Shown: in pieces, positions 24,472 to 32,604 of the stretch
How positions within the stretch are numbered: the first letter of the stretch is position 1
How the letters are laid out: the number at the start of each line of letters is the position of its first letter
Assembly: GCF_002422095.1 (NCBI RefSeq)
Contig: NZ_DITB01000074.1
Location: 1 to 37,577, forward strand
Source: Flavobacterium sp. UBA6195
GTDB lineage: Bacteria; Bacteroidota; Bacteroidia; Flavobacteriales; Flavobacteriaceae
Direction: 5' to 3'
Length of the DNA: 37,577 nucleotides
Made by a program: the position numbers and the translations under genes
The notes under the pieces: generated by a model
Database searches by the model: none
What the model was told of the DNA's origin: nothing
What the model saw: the letters and a program-made list of their open reading frames with translations, nothing else

Positions 24472-26087
24472 TATTTCTTGGCTTTTCTTAGTTCGATTGA
24501 ATTCTGAATTTTCTCTATAATTTGCTTCGCATGTTCGTCTTCTTCTTTGTAAATTAAGAAAAATTCTTGAGCACCTCCAGGCTGAGACAATACCATGATT
24601 TCGTATTCCATTTTCACATCTTCTTCTCTCACAGGGTCAAAAGCGGTAAATGTTCCGTAGGCTTTTTTACCCGAAAGTCCTTTTACATTTTCGAATTCGC
24701 CCGTTTTTACGATGATATTTTTAGCTCCAAACTTTTCTAATTCTTTCAAATCGGCTTCCAATGCTAAATCTAAATCTATCTTCGTGGTATCTTTGTAAGC
24801 GGTTGTAATTAAAACAATTGAGAAATCATCTGTAATATTTCCATACGCAAAACGACTGGTTGATTTTACGTTTTCTGGAAGGTTGTTTTGAATTTTCTCA
24901 TCTATAGTTCGTTTTAAAACTTTTGGCGATGAAATAATGATAGCAGGTTCGCCATATTCCGAAGTAATCCATTCTTTTTCCAACAATTCTTTGGTAGAAT
25001 AGCCAAAATAACTGTCTTTCACAAAATCAAATCCTACTGTGTAAGCAAAAATTACAACAGAAGCCACCAATAAAAAGGCTGAAATTCCGATAGAAATAAC
25101 CAAACGTTTGAACTTTTGCTTTTGCATTTCTTTTTTACGCACTTCTTCAGCAAATAAAATTGCGGCTTGGTCTTCGGTTCTTGGTAAGGCTTTATCAATT
25201 ACTAATAAGAATTTATCGATGATTTTTTTATCGGTTTCAATTTCAAATGGTAAAGGTTGTGATTTGGCAAATTTAACCAAATCGGAATTTTCTAAAACTT
25301 TTTTGAATTTTTCTAAATCTTCACGATTGACAAACATTTTTTTATCGGCAATCGCTTTTTTCAACGCTTCCATTAATTCACTCGAAGTACTTTCCATCGC
25401 TGGAATATGAATCGATTCTTCAATATATGTTCTGGTGATATCGGTCATTTCAGAATAGTATTCTTTCACATCACCGCGTTGCACCAATTGTTTTTTATCT
25501 AAGTTTTGAAGATACGCAATCGCTTTTTCAATTGGTGAAGCGAAAAATTCTTCTTCTTGTTTTTTGTCTTTTTGTAAACGTTTGATGATGAAGTATGATG
25601 CAAATCCAGAAGCCACAATCAACACCAATAAAATTAGGAGTTTCCACCATTCGCTCATTGGTTTTTCTTCGGTAGCGATGATGTCTTTGATATCATACAT
25701 TTGTTGTTTGGTCGTATCGACTTTTACATCGTTTACCAAAATCGAAAGCGAATCAGTACGAAATTCCTTTTGATTGATTTTTACCAATAATTTCGGAATC
25801 ACATAGCGTCCCGAATCAAATTGGGTTAACCCGTACTTTTTGATTAATTCGTATTGGTTGTCATTCTTTAAGGTATCAATTGGGTATGATTCTAATATTT
25901 CCAAAGCACCAAAAAACTTTCCATCTGGAAAAACGACTTTATCTTTTGCGTTTACTTTTGCTTTGATAGTTAAGTTGAATTGCGATCCAATTTTAATTTG
26001 GGTAGAATCAATAGAAGACGAGATTTGTTGGGCAAAACCCAAAAATCCGAATAATAAAGCAATATATAAGTAAAGTTTCTTTTTCAT
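24471..26087 (-). CDS. Bat operon two-TM protein (BatD-like domain, DUF4381-like domain, C-terminal periplasmic domain)
   Basis: This 538-residue protein has a signal peptide (to about 19, GFLGFAQ), an Ig-like BatD-type domain (about 22-125) and a TM helix (147-169). A cytosolic helical domain (about 180-325) contains SPIEKAIAYLQNL, VKEYYSEMTDITRTYIEES and LEKFKKVLENSDLVKFAK, as in DUF4381-type partners of MoxR/VWA operons. A second TM (329-353) and a roughly 180-residue C-terminal domain follow. The last domain has no assigned role in my memory and makes the protein larger than a standard DUF4381 partner. Confidence 0.78.
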   Translation of the reverse strand: MKKKLYLYIALLFGFLGFAQQISSSIDSTQIKIGSQFNLTIKAKVNAKDKVVFPDGKFFGALEILESYPIDTLKNDNQYELIKKYGLTQFDSGRYVIPKLLVKINQKEFRTDSLSILVNDVKVDTTKQQMYDIKDIIATEEKPMSEWWKLLILLVLIVASGFASYFIIKRLQKDKKQEEEFFASPIEKAIAYLQNLDKKQLVQRGDVKEYYSEMTDITRTYIEESIHIPAMESTSSELMEALKKAIADKKMFVNREDLEKFKKVLENSDLVKFAKSQPLPFEIETDKKIIDKFLLVIDKALPRTEDQAAILFAEEVRKKEMQKQKFKRLVISIGISAFLLVASVVIFAYTVGFDFVKDSYFGYSTKELLEKEWITSEYGEPAIIISSPKVLKRTIDEKIQNNLPENVKSTSRFAYGNITDDFSIVLITTAYKDTTKIDLDLALEADLKELEKFGAKNIIVKTGEFENVKGLSGKKAYGTFTAFDPVREEDVKMEYEIMVLSQPGGAQEFFLIYKEEDEHAKQIIEKIQNSIELRKAKK

Positions 26088-26092
26088 TTTTC

Positions 26093-26959
26093 TTAATTGC
26101 GCGCTTTAAAATAACCTAATAATTTGGTCACATAGCTTTCATCCACTCTCGAACTAATCGTTCCTGCTCCACATTTTGAAAAAATATCTTTGAAATAATT
26201 TACGTTTTCACGATAGTATTTTTCGTAATCCATTCGCACTTTTTTTGACGTAGTATCTACCAAAAGTGTTTCGCTTGTTTCGGCATCTAGCATATTTACC
26301 ACACCAATATTTGGAATGCTTTCTTCGCGTTGGTCAAACACTCGAATACCGGTTACATCATGACGTTTTGAAGCGATTTTTAGCGTGTGTTCGTAATCTT
26401 TCACCATGAAATCGGAAATTAAAAACACGATGGCTTTCTTTTTCAAAACGCTCGATAAATATTTCAAAGCTTGCGATAAATCGGTTTTTTTGCTTTTTGA
26501 TTCGAATTCGATTAACTCGCGAATGATTCGTAAAACGTGTGATTTTCCTTTTTTAGGCGGAATAAACAATTCGATTTGGTCCGAAAACAAAAGCAAACCA
26601 ATTTTATCATTATTTTGAGTAGCCGAAAACGCTAATGTGGCCGCAATTTCGGTAATCATATCACGCTTTAACTGATTTTTTGTGCCAAAACTTTCAGAAC
26701 CCGAAATATCTACCATCAACATCATGGTTAATTCGCGTTCTTCTTCAAATACTTTTACGAATGGTTCGTTGTAGCGTGCGGTTACATTCCAATCGATAGC
26801 TCTTACGTCGTCACCGTATTGGTATTGGCGCACTTCTGAAAAGGTCATCCCGCGTCCTTTAAACGAAGTGTGATATTCTCCCGAAAAGATGTGATCGCTC
26901 AATCTTCGGGTTTTGATTTCTATTTTTCGAACTTTCTTTAGAATTTCTTTGGTATCCAT
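26093..26959 (-). CDS. DUF58 protein of the Bat operon
   Basis: This 288-residue soluble protein has the DUF58 signature GRGMTFSEVRQYQYGDDVRAIDWNVTARYNEPFVKVF (about 35-71), followed by a degenerate VWA-like fold (MLMVDISGSESFGT; a DxSGS motif). DUF58 proteins always accompany a MoxR ATPase. It starts five bases before the next gene's leader and is separated from moxR by a hairpin repeat of the TAGTGA family. Confidence 0.9.
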   Translation of the reverse strand: MDTKEILKKVRKIEIKTRRLSDHIFSGEYHTSFKGRGMTFSEVRQYQYGDDVRAIDWNVTARYNEPFVKVFEEERELTMMLMVDISGSESFGTKNQLKRDMITEIAATLAFSATQNNDKIGLLLFSDQIELFIPPKKGKSHVLRIIRELIEFESKSKKTDLSQALKYLSSVLKKKAIVFLISDFMVKDYEHTLKIASKRHDVTGIRVFDQREESIPNIGVVNMLDAETSETLLVDTTSKKVRMDYEKYYRENVNYFKDIFSKCGAGTISSRVDESYVTKLLGYFKARN

Positions 26960-26964
26960 ACTTT

Positions 26965-27040
26965 TAGTGATAAGTGATAAGTGATAAGTGATAAGTTTAA
27001 AAGCGGTTGCTAATTACTATTCACTTGTTACTAATCACTA
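26965..27040. repeat. TAGTGA-family hairpin between moxR and the DUF58 gene
   Basis: The left arm 26965-26996 is built of 7-bp units (AGTGATA repeated). Its inverted partner 27009-27040 matches at 24 of 32 positions, around a 12-base spacer. It begins directly after the moxR stop and ends five bases before the DUF58 ATG. The right arm matches the arm at 6785-6816 at 27 of 32. Confidence 0.8.
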
Positions 27041-28045
27041 TTAAGGCACTTCAACTTCGTTAACAATTCTGCTGATGATGTCTTCTGTGGTTACATTTTC
27101 AGCTTCAGCTTCGTATGTGATTCCGATTCTGTGACGTAATACATCGTACACTACAGCACGAACGTCTTCTGGAATTACATAACCTCTACGTTTGATGAAA
27201 GCGTAACATTTAGCAGCTGTGGCTAAGTTGATACTTCCACGTGGCGAGGCTCCAAAACTGATTAATGGTTTTAGACTTTCTAATTTATATTTTTCTGGAT
27301 AACGCGTTGCGAAAATTAAATCTAAGATGTATTTCTCGATTTTTTCATCCATGTATACTTCACGAACGGCTTCTTGCGCTCTTAAAATTTGCTCTAACGA
27401 AACCACTTGGTTTACTTTTTCAAAAGCACCTTTTAAATTTTGACGAATTACATGGCGCTCTTCCTCCATTTTTGGATAATCAATTACCACTTTTAACATG
27501 AAACGGTCAACTTGCGCTTCAGGTAATGGATAGGTTCCTTCTTGGTCAACCGGGTTTTGCGTTGCCATTACTAAGAACGGTTTGTCTAACTTAAACGTTT
27601 CGTCACCAATGGTAACTTGCTTTTCTTGCATGGCTTCTAACAAAGCAGATTGCACTTTTGCAGGCGCACGGTTAATCTCATCCGCTAATACGAAGTTGGC
27701 AAAAATTGGCCCTTTACGAATGGTAAAGTCGTTTTGTTTGATGTTATAAATCATGGTTCCTACCACATCGGCTGGCAATAAATCAGGTGTAAACTGAATA
27801 CGACTAAACGAACCATGAACTGCTTGAGAAAGCGTATTAATGGCTAAGGTTTTTGCTAATCCAGGAACTCCTTCCAATAAAATATGTCCTTGACCCAACA
27901 AACCTATTAATAATCGCTCGACCATGTGTTTTTGACCTACGATTACCTTATTCATTTCCATTGTAAGTAAGTCTATAAAAGCACTTTCTCTTTCAATCTT
28001 TTCATTAATTGCCCTAATGTCTAAGGTTGATGTATTTTCTTCCAT
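27041..28045 (-). CDS. moxR: MoxR-family AAA+ ATPase
   Basis: This 334-residue ATPase has Walker A GVPGLAKT (59-66), Walker B FVLADEINRAP (118-128), sensor MATQNPVDQEGTYPLPEAQ, and the C-terminal lid SFGASPRGSINLATAAK. MoxR ATPases act as chaperones for VWA-domain partners, here BatA and BatB. It is first in the eight-gene Bat operon. No consensus promoter is seen in the 176-base leader it shares with the divergent aldo/keto reductase. Confidence 0.93.
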   Translation of the reverse strand: MEENTSTLDIRAINEKIERESAFIDLLTMEMNKVIVGQKHMVERLLIGLLGQGHILLEGVPGLAKTLAINTLSQAVHGSFSRIQFTPDLLPADVVGTMIYNIKQNDFTIRKGPIFANFVLADEINRAPAKVQSALLEAMQEKQVTIGDETFKLDKPFLVMATQNPVDQEGTYPLPEAQVDRFMLKVVIDYPKMEEERHVIRQNLKGAFEKVNQVVSLEQILRAQEAVREVYMDEKIEKYILDLIFATRYPEKYKLESLKPLISFGASPRGSINLATAAKCYAFIKRRGYVIPEDVRAVVYDVLRHRIGITYEAEAENVTTEDIISRIVNEVEVP

Positions 28046-28221
28046 TTTATGATTGTATTTGGCGGTGTGAAATTAACAACATTTTTTAACAGTGCAAATT
28101 GAATTTTTTTTTGCTTTTAACTTGTTAACATTGCGTTAAAAGTGAATAAAAAAGAATGATTTTATGAGTGTTTTATGATTCTATTTTATAATTTTAAGAA
28201 AAAATTAAAAACACAACAACT

Positions 28222-29094
28222 ATGTCTGTAGAATTATCACCTATTATTGCCGGAGTTATGAATTGGGGTGTTTGGGATAAAAACCTAAATACCAATGAAT
28301 TTACTCACTTAATTAATTTATTCATAGAAAACGGAATCACTACTTTTGATCATGCCGATATTTATGGAGGTTATACCACTGAAGCTTCGTTTGGAAAAGC
28401 ACTTACTGAAAGTAAAATAGATCGCAAAAAAATTCAATTAATTACTAAATGTGGAATTCAATATACTTCTGAAAACAGACCTAATAATTCGATAAAACAT
28501 TACGAATACTCGAAAGATTATATTATTTGGTCAGCCGAAAATTCATTGAAAAATTTACAAACCGACTATTTAGATGTTTTTTTGCTTCACCGACCAAGTC
28601 CGTTAATGCAAGCGGACGAAATTGCCGAAGCCGTTTCGAAATTAAAAGCAGATGGAAAAATTCTATCTTTTGGAGTTTCTAATTTCACACCTTTTCAAAC
28701 CGAATTATTACGTCAGAAAACCGAAATTTCTTTTAATCAGGTACAGTTTTCTGCAACACATTATGAAGCTATGTTAGACGGTAGTTTTGATTACATGCAA
28801 GTCCACAATATCAAACCTATGGCTTGGAATCCGTTAGGAACTGTTTTTAGAGAAAATACCGATCAAACCTTTAGATTGCGTCAACTTTTAGCTAAGTTAG
28901 TTGAGAAATATCACATAGGTTCTGATATTATTTTATTAGCTTGGATTATGCAACATCCTGCTGGAATTTCTCCCGTTGCCGGAACGGTTAATTCAGGAAG
29001 AATTCAACAATTAATGAAAGCAAAATCGTTAGTTTTAGATAAGCAAGATTGGTTTGCTATCTGGACAGAAAGCATGGGAAATAGAGTGCCTTAA
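28222..29094 (+). CDS. Aldo/keto reductase (YdhF-like)
   Basis: This 290-residue NADPH-dependent reductase has a complete AKR tetrad: Asp43 and Tyr48 (FDHADIYGGYT), Lys76 (LITKCGIQ) and His123 (VFLLHRPSP). The C-terminal PVAGTVNSGRIQQL is the usual cofactor segment. Substrate unknown. Downstream genes are co-oriented after a repeat-filled 49-base spacer. Confidence 0.9.
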   Translation: MSVELSPIIAGVMNWGVWDKNLNTNEFTHLINLFIENGITTFDHADIYGGYTTEASFGKALTESKIDRKKIQLITKCGIQYTSENRPNNSIKHYEYSKDYIIWSAENSLKNLQTDYLDVFLLHRPSPLMQADEIAEAVSKLKADGKILSFGVSNFTPFQTELLRQKTEISFNQVQFSATHYEAMLDGSFDYMQVHNIKPMAWNPLGTVFRENTDQTFRLRQLLAKLVEKYHIGSDIILLAWIMQHPAGISPVAGTVNSGRIQQLMKAKSLVLDKQDWFAIWTESMGNRVP

Positions 29095-29098
29095 AATA

Positions 29099-29137
29099 GT
29101 AATCAGTATTCGGTTAACAGTGTTCAGAATATTCAGG
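29099..29137. repeat. TGAACACT-family repeat, inverted and diverged
   Basis: On the reverse strand this reads CTGAATATTCTGAACACTG and onward. It is the third intergenic locus carrying CTGAACACT words and fills the spacer before the AlbA_2 gene. Confidence 0.55.
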
Positions 29138-29143
29138 TAAAAA

Positions 29144-30295
29144 ATGATCAACAAGCGGCTTCTTATCAAAAATCTTTTAGCTCATCATGATGAGAATAGT
29201 TTTTATGATAAGAAGCGGCAATTAAACCTGCATACTAAAGAAGGAAAAGCCAAGTTTTTAAAACACATTTGTGCGCTTTCCAATTCCAATCCGAGTAACA
29301 ATTCTTATATTGTGGTGGGTGTGGAAGACGAAACCAATGAAATCGTTGGTAATGATTTTTTTGATGATAGCCGAATTCAGAATTTGGTAAATGCTTTTTT
29401 AGAAAATCCACCTAAAATTCAGTACGAAAATGTGCCTTTCCCAAACCTTCCAAAAGATAAAGTGGTAGGATTGGTTACCATTAAACCGAAATCTAAAAAT
29501 TCATATTTCAAAAAAGGCATTCATACCATTGAAGCGAATACTTATTTCGTTAGAAAGGGAAGCAATACTTCACCTACGACTGAAAAAATTCCGTATTCGA
29601 AACAGAATGTGGAGACGGTTATTAGTATTGAAAACAGCTCTCGTAATAGCATTGAACATACCTTAGAAAGTGTTTTGGATTTTATCAACAATCGCCATAA
29701 GGACTTGCCTTCCAAATACAAAGTTTTCAAAGAATTATTTGTGGTTTGTTGGGCTGGAAATAAGAAAAAAGTTCGGGATAAAGAGTATTATTCTAGAGTG
29801 GATATTGAGTTGGTCAACGAACAGGTAAAACTGTTTTATTCGGCTTTAGACGAAGTAAGTATTACCTATGATGATAGCAGTTTTAGTATTACCGAATACA
29901 TTTCTTTAGGATTAAATGATAAAACCAGCTACTATCCGTTTGAAAAAGTTACACTAAGTTTTTTTGATAATGGTTATTACAAAATGAATTCAGAAATGTT
30001 GTTTGAACCGCCTCAATACAACCGAAAAATGTTGCATCATATTTATAATTCTCATCTTGCTTTACTTTCTAAGCTTCAAAAGGGATTACTTTTGCAACCG
30101 TCAGAAAAAAGAGATATAGAAAACTTTCCTCAAATTATGATGGTTTGTTATTTAAACGGATTTGAGGATGCTAAACAAAAATTAATTGAAGCTAAACCCT
30201 ATCTAAAATCATTTGAAAATCCGCTACTCTATGTCTCGTTTAAAGAAGCCATGCGAATTTTAAGAAAAATGAAATACAACAAGAAAAATGAATAG
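29144..30295 (+). CDS. AlbA_2/Schlafen-type putative nucleic-acid-binding protein
   Basis: This 383-residue protein begins with an AlbA_2-type domain (about 14-160): ENSFYDKKRQLNLHTKEGKAKFLKH, NNSYIVVGVEDETNEIVG, and NTYFVRKGSNTSPTT. This domain is found in Schlafen-like and transcriptional-regulator-like proteins and is thought to bind nucleic acid. The remaining 220 residues are not recognised. The last eight bases overlap the phosphatase gene, so their translation is coupled. Database labels such as 'ATP-binding protein' for this family are not supported by a P-loop here. Confidence 0.75.
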   Translation: MINKRLLIKNLLAHHDENSFYDKKRQLNLHTKEGKAKFLKHICALSNSNPSNNSYIVVGVEDETNEIVGNDFFDDSRIQNLVNAFLENPPKIQYENVPFPNLPKDKVVGLVTIKPKSKNSYFKKGIHTIEANTYFVRKGSNTSPTTEKIPYSKQNVETVISIENSSRNSIEHTLESVLDFINNRHKDLPSKYKVFKELFVVCWAGNKKKVRDKEYYSRVDIELVNEQVKLFYSALDEVSITYDDSSFSITEYISLGLNDKTSYYPFEKVTLSFFDNGYYKMNSEMLFEPPQYNRKMLHHIYNSHLALLSKLQKGLLLQPSEKRDIENFPQIMMVCYLNGFEDAKQKLIEAKPYLKSFENPLLYVSFKEAMRILRKMKYNKKNE

Positions 30296-31025
30296 AAAAT
30301 TAGTGATTGGAGATGTTCATGGAGGATTAAAAGCCCTACACCAAATTTTTGAAAGAGCTAAAATAACAAAAGAAGACACCCTAATTTTTTTAGGTGATTA
30401 TGTTGACGGTTGGAGCGAATCTCCTGCCGTTTTAGATTTTTTAATAGAATTACAAAAAAAACAATCTTGTATTTTTATTCGTGGCAATCACGATGAACTT
30501 CTATTAGACTGGCTATTAAGCAATAACGAAAATATTGATGAAAAATTGTGGTTTCAACACGGTGGTGAAGCTACTGTAAAATCATATCAAAATATTGACG
30601 CTGAAACGAAAGAAAAACATATTCGTTTTTTACAATCGCTTCAAAATTACTATTTAGATACTGAAAACCGATTGTTTATTCATGCCGGATTTACTAATAT
30701 GAAAGGAGTGGAACACGAATTTTTTAAACCTTTATTTTATTGGGATAGAACGCTTTGGGAAACTGCTTTAGCAATTGACAATCAACTTTCAAAAGATGCT
30801 ATTAACTATCCACTGCGGTTAAAAATTTATAACGAAATTTTCATTGGACACACACCTGTTACTAAAATTGATGAAACAATCCCAGTAAATAAATCATGCG
30901 TTTGGAATGTGGACACTGGAGCTGCTTTCAAAGGAAAACTTACCATCATGGATGTTGATACCAAAGAATTCTGGCAAAGTGATGCTTTACCTGAGTTATA
31001 TCCTAACGAAAACGGAAGAAATTAA
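30288..31025 (+). CDS. Metallophosphatase of the PPP/Ser-Thr phosphatase type
   Basis: This 245-residue protein has the metallophosphatase set: GDVHGG (8-13, Asp9 and His11), GDYVDGW (36-42), GNHDE (66-70), and C-terminal IHAG and IGHTPV. This is the bacterial diadenosine-tetraphosphatase/PrpA-like group. Substrate could be a phosphoprotein or dinucleotide. It overlaps the AlbA_2 gene by eight bases. Confidence 0.88.
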   Translation: MNRKLVIGDVHGGLKALHQIFERAKITKEDTLIFLGDYVDGWSESPAVLDFLIELQKKQSCIFIRGNHDELLLDWLLSNNENIDEKLWFQHGGEATVKSYQNIDAETKEKHIRFLQSLQNYYLDTENRLFIHAGFTNMKGVEHEFFKPLFYWDRTLWETALAIDNQLSKDAINYPLRLKIYNEIFIGHTPVTKIDETIPVNKSCVWNVDTGAAFKGKLTIMDVDTKEFWQSDALPELYPNENGRN

Positions 31026-31064
31026 AAAATTGTATCTTTGTATAATAATAAAAAATCGAAAGCT

Positions 31065-31562
31065 ATGAAAAATATTCTGACAGTAATATGTTTGTTTGTT
31101 ACAATTCAAATGGCAAATGCGCAAGTTTTTAAAGGTAAAGGAGATACAAAATTCCAAGTAGGTGCTAACATTCAGGAAAAAGGAACAGGTGTAATTGCTA
31201 CTTATGATAGAGGAATCGGAACTAATATGTCGTTTGGTTTTACCTCTTTATATTTATTAGGAATTGAAGAAGTTGCAGGCGAAAAACCAAATTTTGACGA
31301 CCGTTTTGATCTTAGAGCCCGTTTTAGTGCTAACATTGCCGATGTATTTGGTATTGAAAAACAAGTAGATATCTATCCTGGATTAAATATCGGAATTAAA
31401 AATTTTGGAGCACATTTAGGCGCTCGCTATTTTATTACCGATGGTTTCGGGTTGTATTCTGAAATCCAGTTTCCAATAGCACATTACGATAACAACCCTG
31501 TTGGATTTGAAAAATATAACAATCAGTTTAACTTGTCTATTGGCGCAAGTTTTAATTTGTAA
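31065..31562 (+). CDS. Small outer-membrane beta-barrel-like protein (resembles DUF6646)
   Basis: This 165-residue protein has a signal peptide (MKNILTVICLFVTIQMANAQ). The mature part starts VFKGKGDTKFQVGANIQE and alternates strands to a terminal NLSIGASFNL, as in small eight-strand barrels. I recall DUF6646 as the family name. The start at 31065 is chosen because of the signal peptide and because a -7 box (TATCTTTG, 31033-31040) lies just upstream of it. Confidence 0.75.
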   Translation: MKNILTVICLFVTIQMANAQVFKGKGDTKFQVGANIQEKGTGVIATYDRGIGTNMSFGFTSLYLLGIEEVAGEKPNFDDRFDLRARFSANIADVFGIEKQVDIYPGLNIGIKNFGAHLGARYFITDGFGLYSEIQFPIAHYDNNPVGFEKYNNQFNLSIGASFNL

Positions 31563-31583
31563 ACCATTATTCGAATTTATTTT

Positions 31584-31615
31584 AAAGTAACTCCTCAAAA
31601 AAGTTGCTTTTTTTT
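31584..31615 (+). terminator. Terminator after the beta-barrel gene
   Basis: AGTAACT (31586-31592) pairs with AGTTGCT (31602-31608, one wobble) and is followed by a run of eight T. It lies 24 bases past the stop codon. Confidence 0.7.
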
Positions 31616-31679
31616 ATGCTGTTTTGTTACAATTTATACCTTTGCTTCAAATTATTTATTTACGTAAAATCCATTCAAA

Positions 31680-32255
31680 ATGAGTGTAATAGAAAAGAAA
31701 CTGAAAGATCGCAGTGGTTCAGTTTGCGAAATTAGTGGTACCGAACACGATTTAGTTGTGTACACGTTGCCACCTCACACTGCGGAAAGCTTAGAACATT
31801 CGGTTTTGGTTGCAAAACATTTAAAAGACCAAATTGAAAACCCGGAAACCATGAATGAAAACGATTGGAGAGGATTATCAGAAAGTATGTGGAATGAGCA
31901 TTTGCCAGTACAAATTTTATCTTGGCGCATGTTAGCGCGTTTGAAAAACAACGATTTGCTTGACATGATGTACTTAGATGAAGAAGCCTTAGAATGGGCA
32001 AAAGCAACAGGCGAAGACGCTGAAGAAGACGAAAACAAAATTGTACATAAAGACAGTAACGGCGTTATTTTACAAGATGGCGACTCGGTGGTGTTAATTA
32101 AAGATTTAGATGTAAAAGGTGCTACTTTTACAGCAAAACGTGGAGCTGCCGTGCACAACATTAAATTAGTTTGGGACGATGCTAACTTAATTGAAGGTAG
32201 AGTAGAAAACCAAAGTATTTATATTTTGACACAATACGTGAAGAAAACGAAGTAA
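31680..32255 (+). CDS. PhnA/YjdM-family protein with degenerate zinc knuckle
   Basis: This 191-residue protein has a C-terminal PhnA domain (about 122-188; DSNGVILQDGDSVVLIKDLDVKG and KRGAAVHNIKLVWDD). The N-terminal part resembles longer PhnA proteins that carry CxxC zinc knuckles (RSGSxCELCG). Here it reads RSGSVCEISG, and the second CxxC is replaced (VLVAKHLK), leaving a single cysteine (Cys16). The role of PhnA proteins is uncertain; the link to alkylphosphonate use is by name only. A -7 box TACCTTTG lies at 31637-31644. Confidence 0.85.
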   Translation: MSVIEKKLKDRSGSVCEISGTEHDLVVYTLPPHTAESLEHSVLVAKHLKDQIENPETMNENDWRGLSESMWNEHLPVQILSWRMLARLKNNDLLDMMYLDEEALEWAKATGEDAEEDENKIVHKDSNGVILQDGDSVVLIKDLDVKGATFTAKRGAAVHNIKLVWDDANLIEGRVENQSIYILTQYVKKTK

Positions 32256-32271
32256 TCCTTTTTTCTTTTTT

Positions 32272-32330
32272 GTCAAGCTGAACTTGTTTCAGCTTCTCGT
32301 TTTTAGATTCAGAAACAAGTTCAGAATGAC
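32272..32330. repeat. CTGAACTTGTTTCAG inverted repeat
   Basis: Arms 32272-32297 and 32305-32330 pair at 21 of 26 positions around a seven-base loop; both contain CTGAACTTGTTTC or its complement. This matches a word I recall as widespread in Bacteroidetes intergenic DNA. It follows the PhnA gene. Confidence 0.75.
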
Positions 32331-32342
32331 AGAATAACATAG

Positions 32343-32373
32343 AAAACCCTGCAAATTTGATTTGTGGGGTTTT
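32343..32373. terminator. Terminator after the PhnA gene
   Basis: A 13-bp stem (32343-32355 with 32361-32373, two wobble pairs) with a five-base loop and T-rich flank. Shares the words AACCCTGCAAA with the hairpin at 33929. Confidence 0.7.
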
Positions 32374-32423
32374 TGGTTTTTGATAGCTTTCTGTTACCAT
32401 TAATACAACTTAAGTTTTTTATG

Positions 32424-32467
32424 CTATATCAGTGTTATATCAGTGCTGTAACAGTGCTATATCTATA
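32424..32467. repeat. Four tandem 11-bp units (YTATATCAGTG type)
   Basis: The units are CTATATCAGTG, TTATATCAGTG, CTGTAACAGTG and CTATATCTATA in register. This is the main content of the 349-base gap between the PhnA gene and the 32605 gene, with the two hairpins before it and a -7 box (TATCTTTG, 32533-32540) after it. No other gene is seen except an 18-codon frame at 32547. Confidence 0.7.
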
Positions 32468-32604
32468 AAGAAAACACCAACTTGACTACTTAATTATAAA
32501 AGTTGACTTTACTTTTTATAGTTACAATTTGTTATCTTTGATTAAAATGAACCACGTGAAAGGTAGCCTTAAGATTTTAATTCAACAAATATTAAACTAT
32601 TAAA

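Noticed and set aside
32547..32603. An 18-codon frame just upstream of the AT-rich secreted gene, possibly a leader peptide
   Set aside because: No repeat of codons, attenuator or conserved pattern supports translation; short frames are common by chance here.
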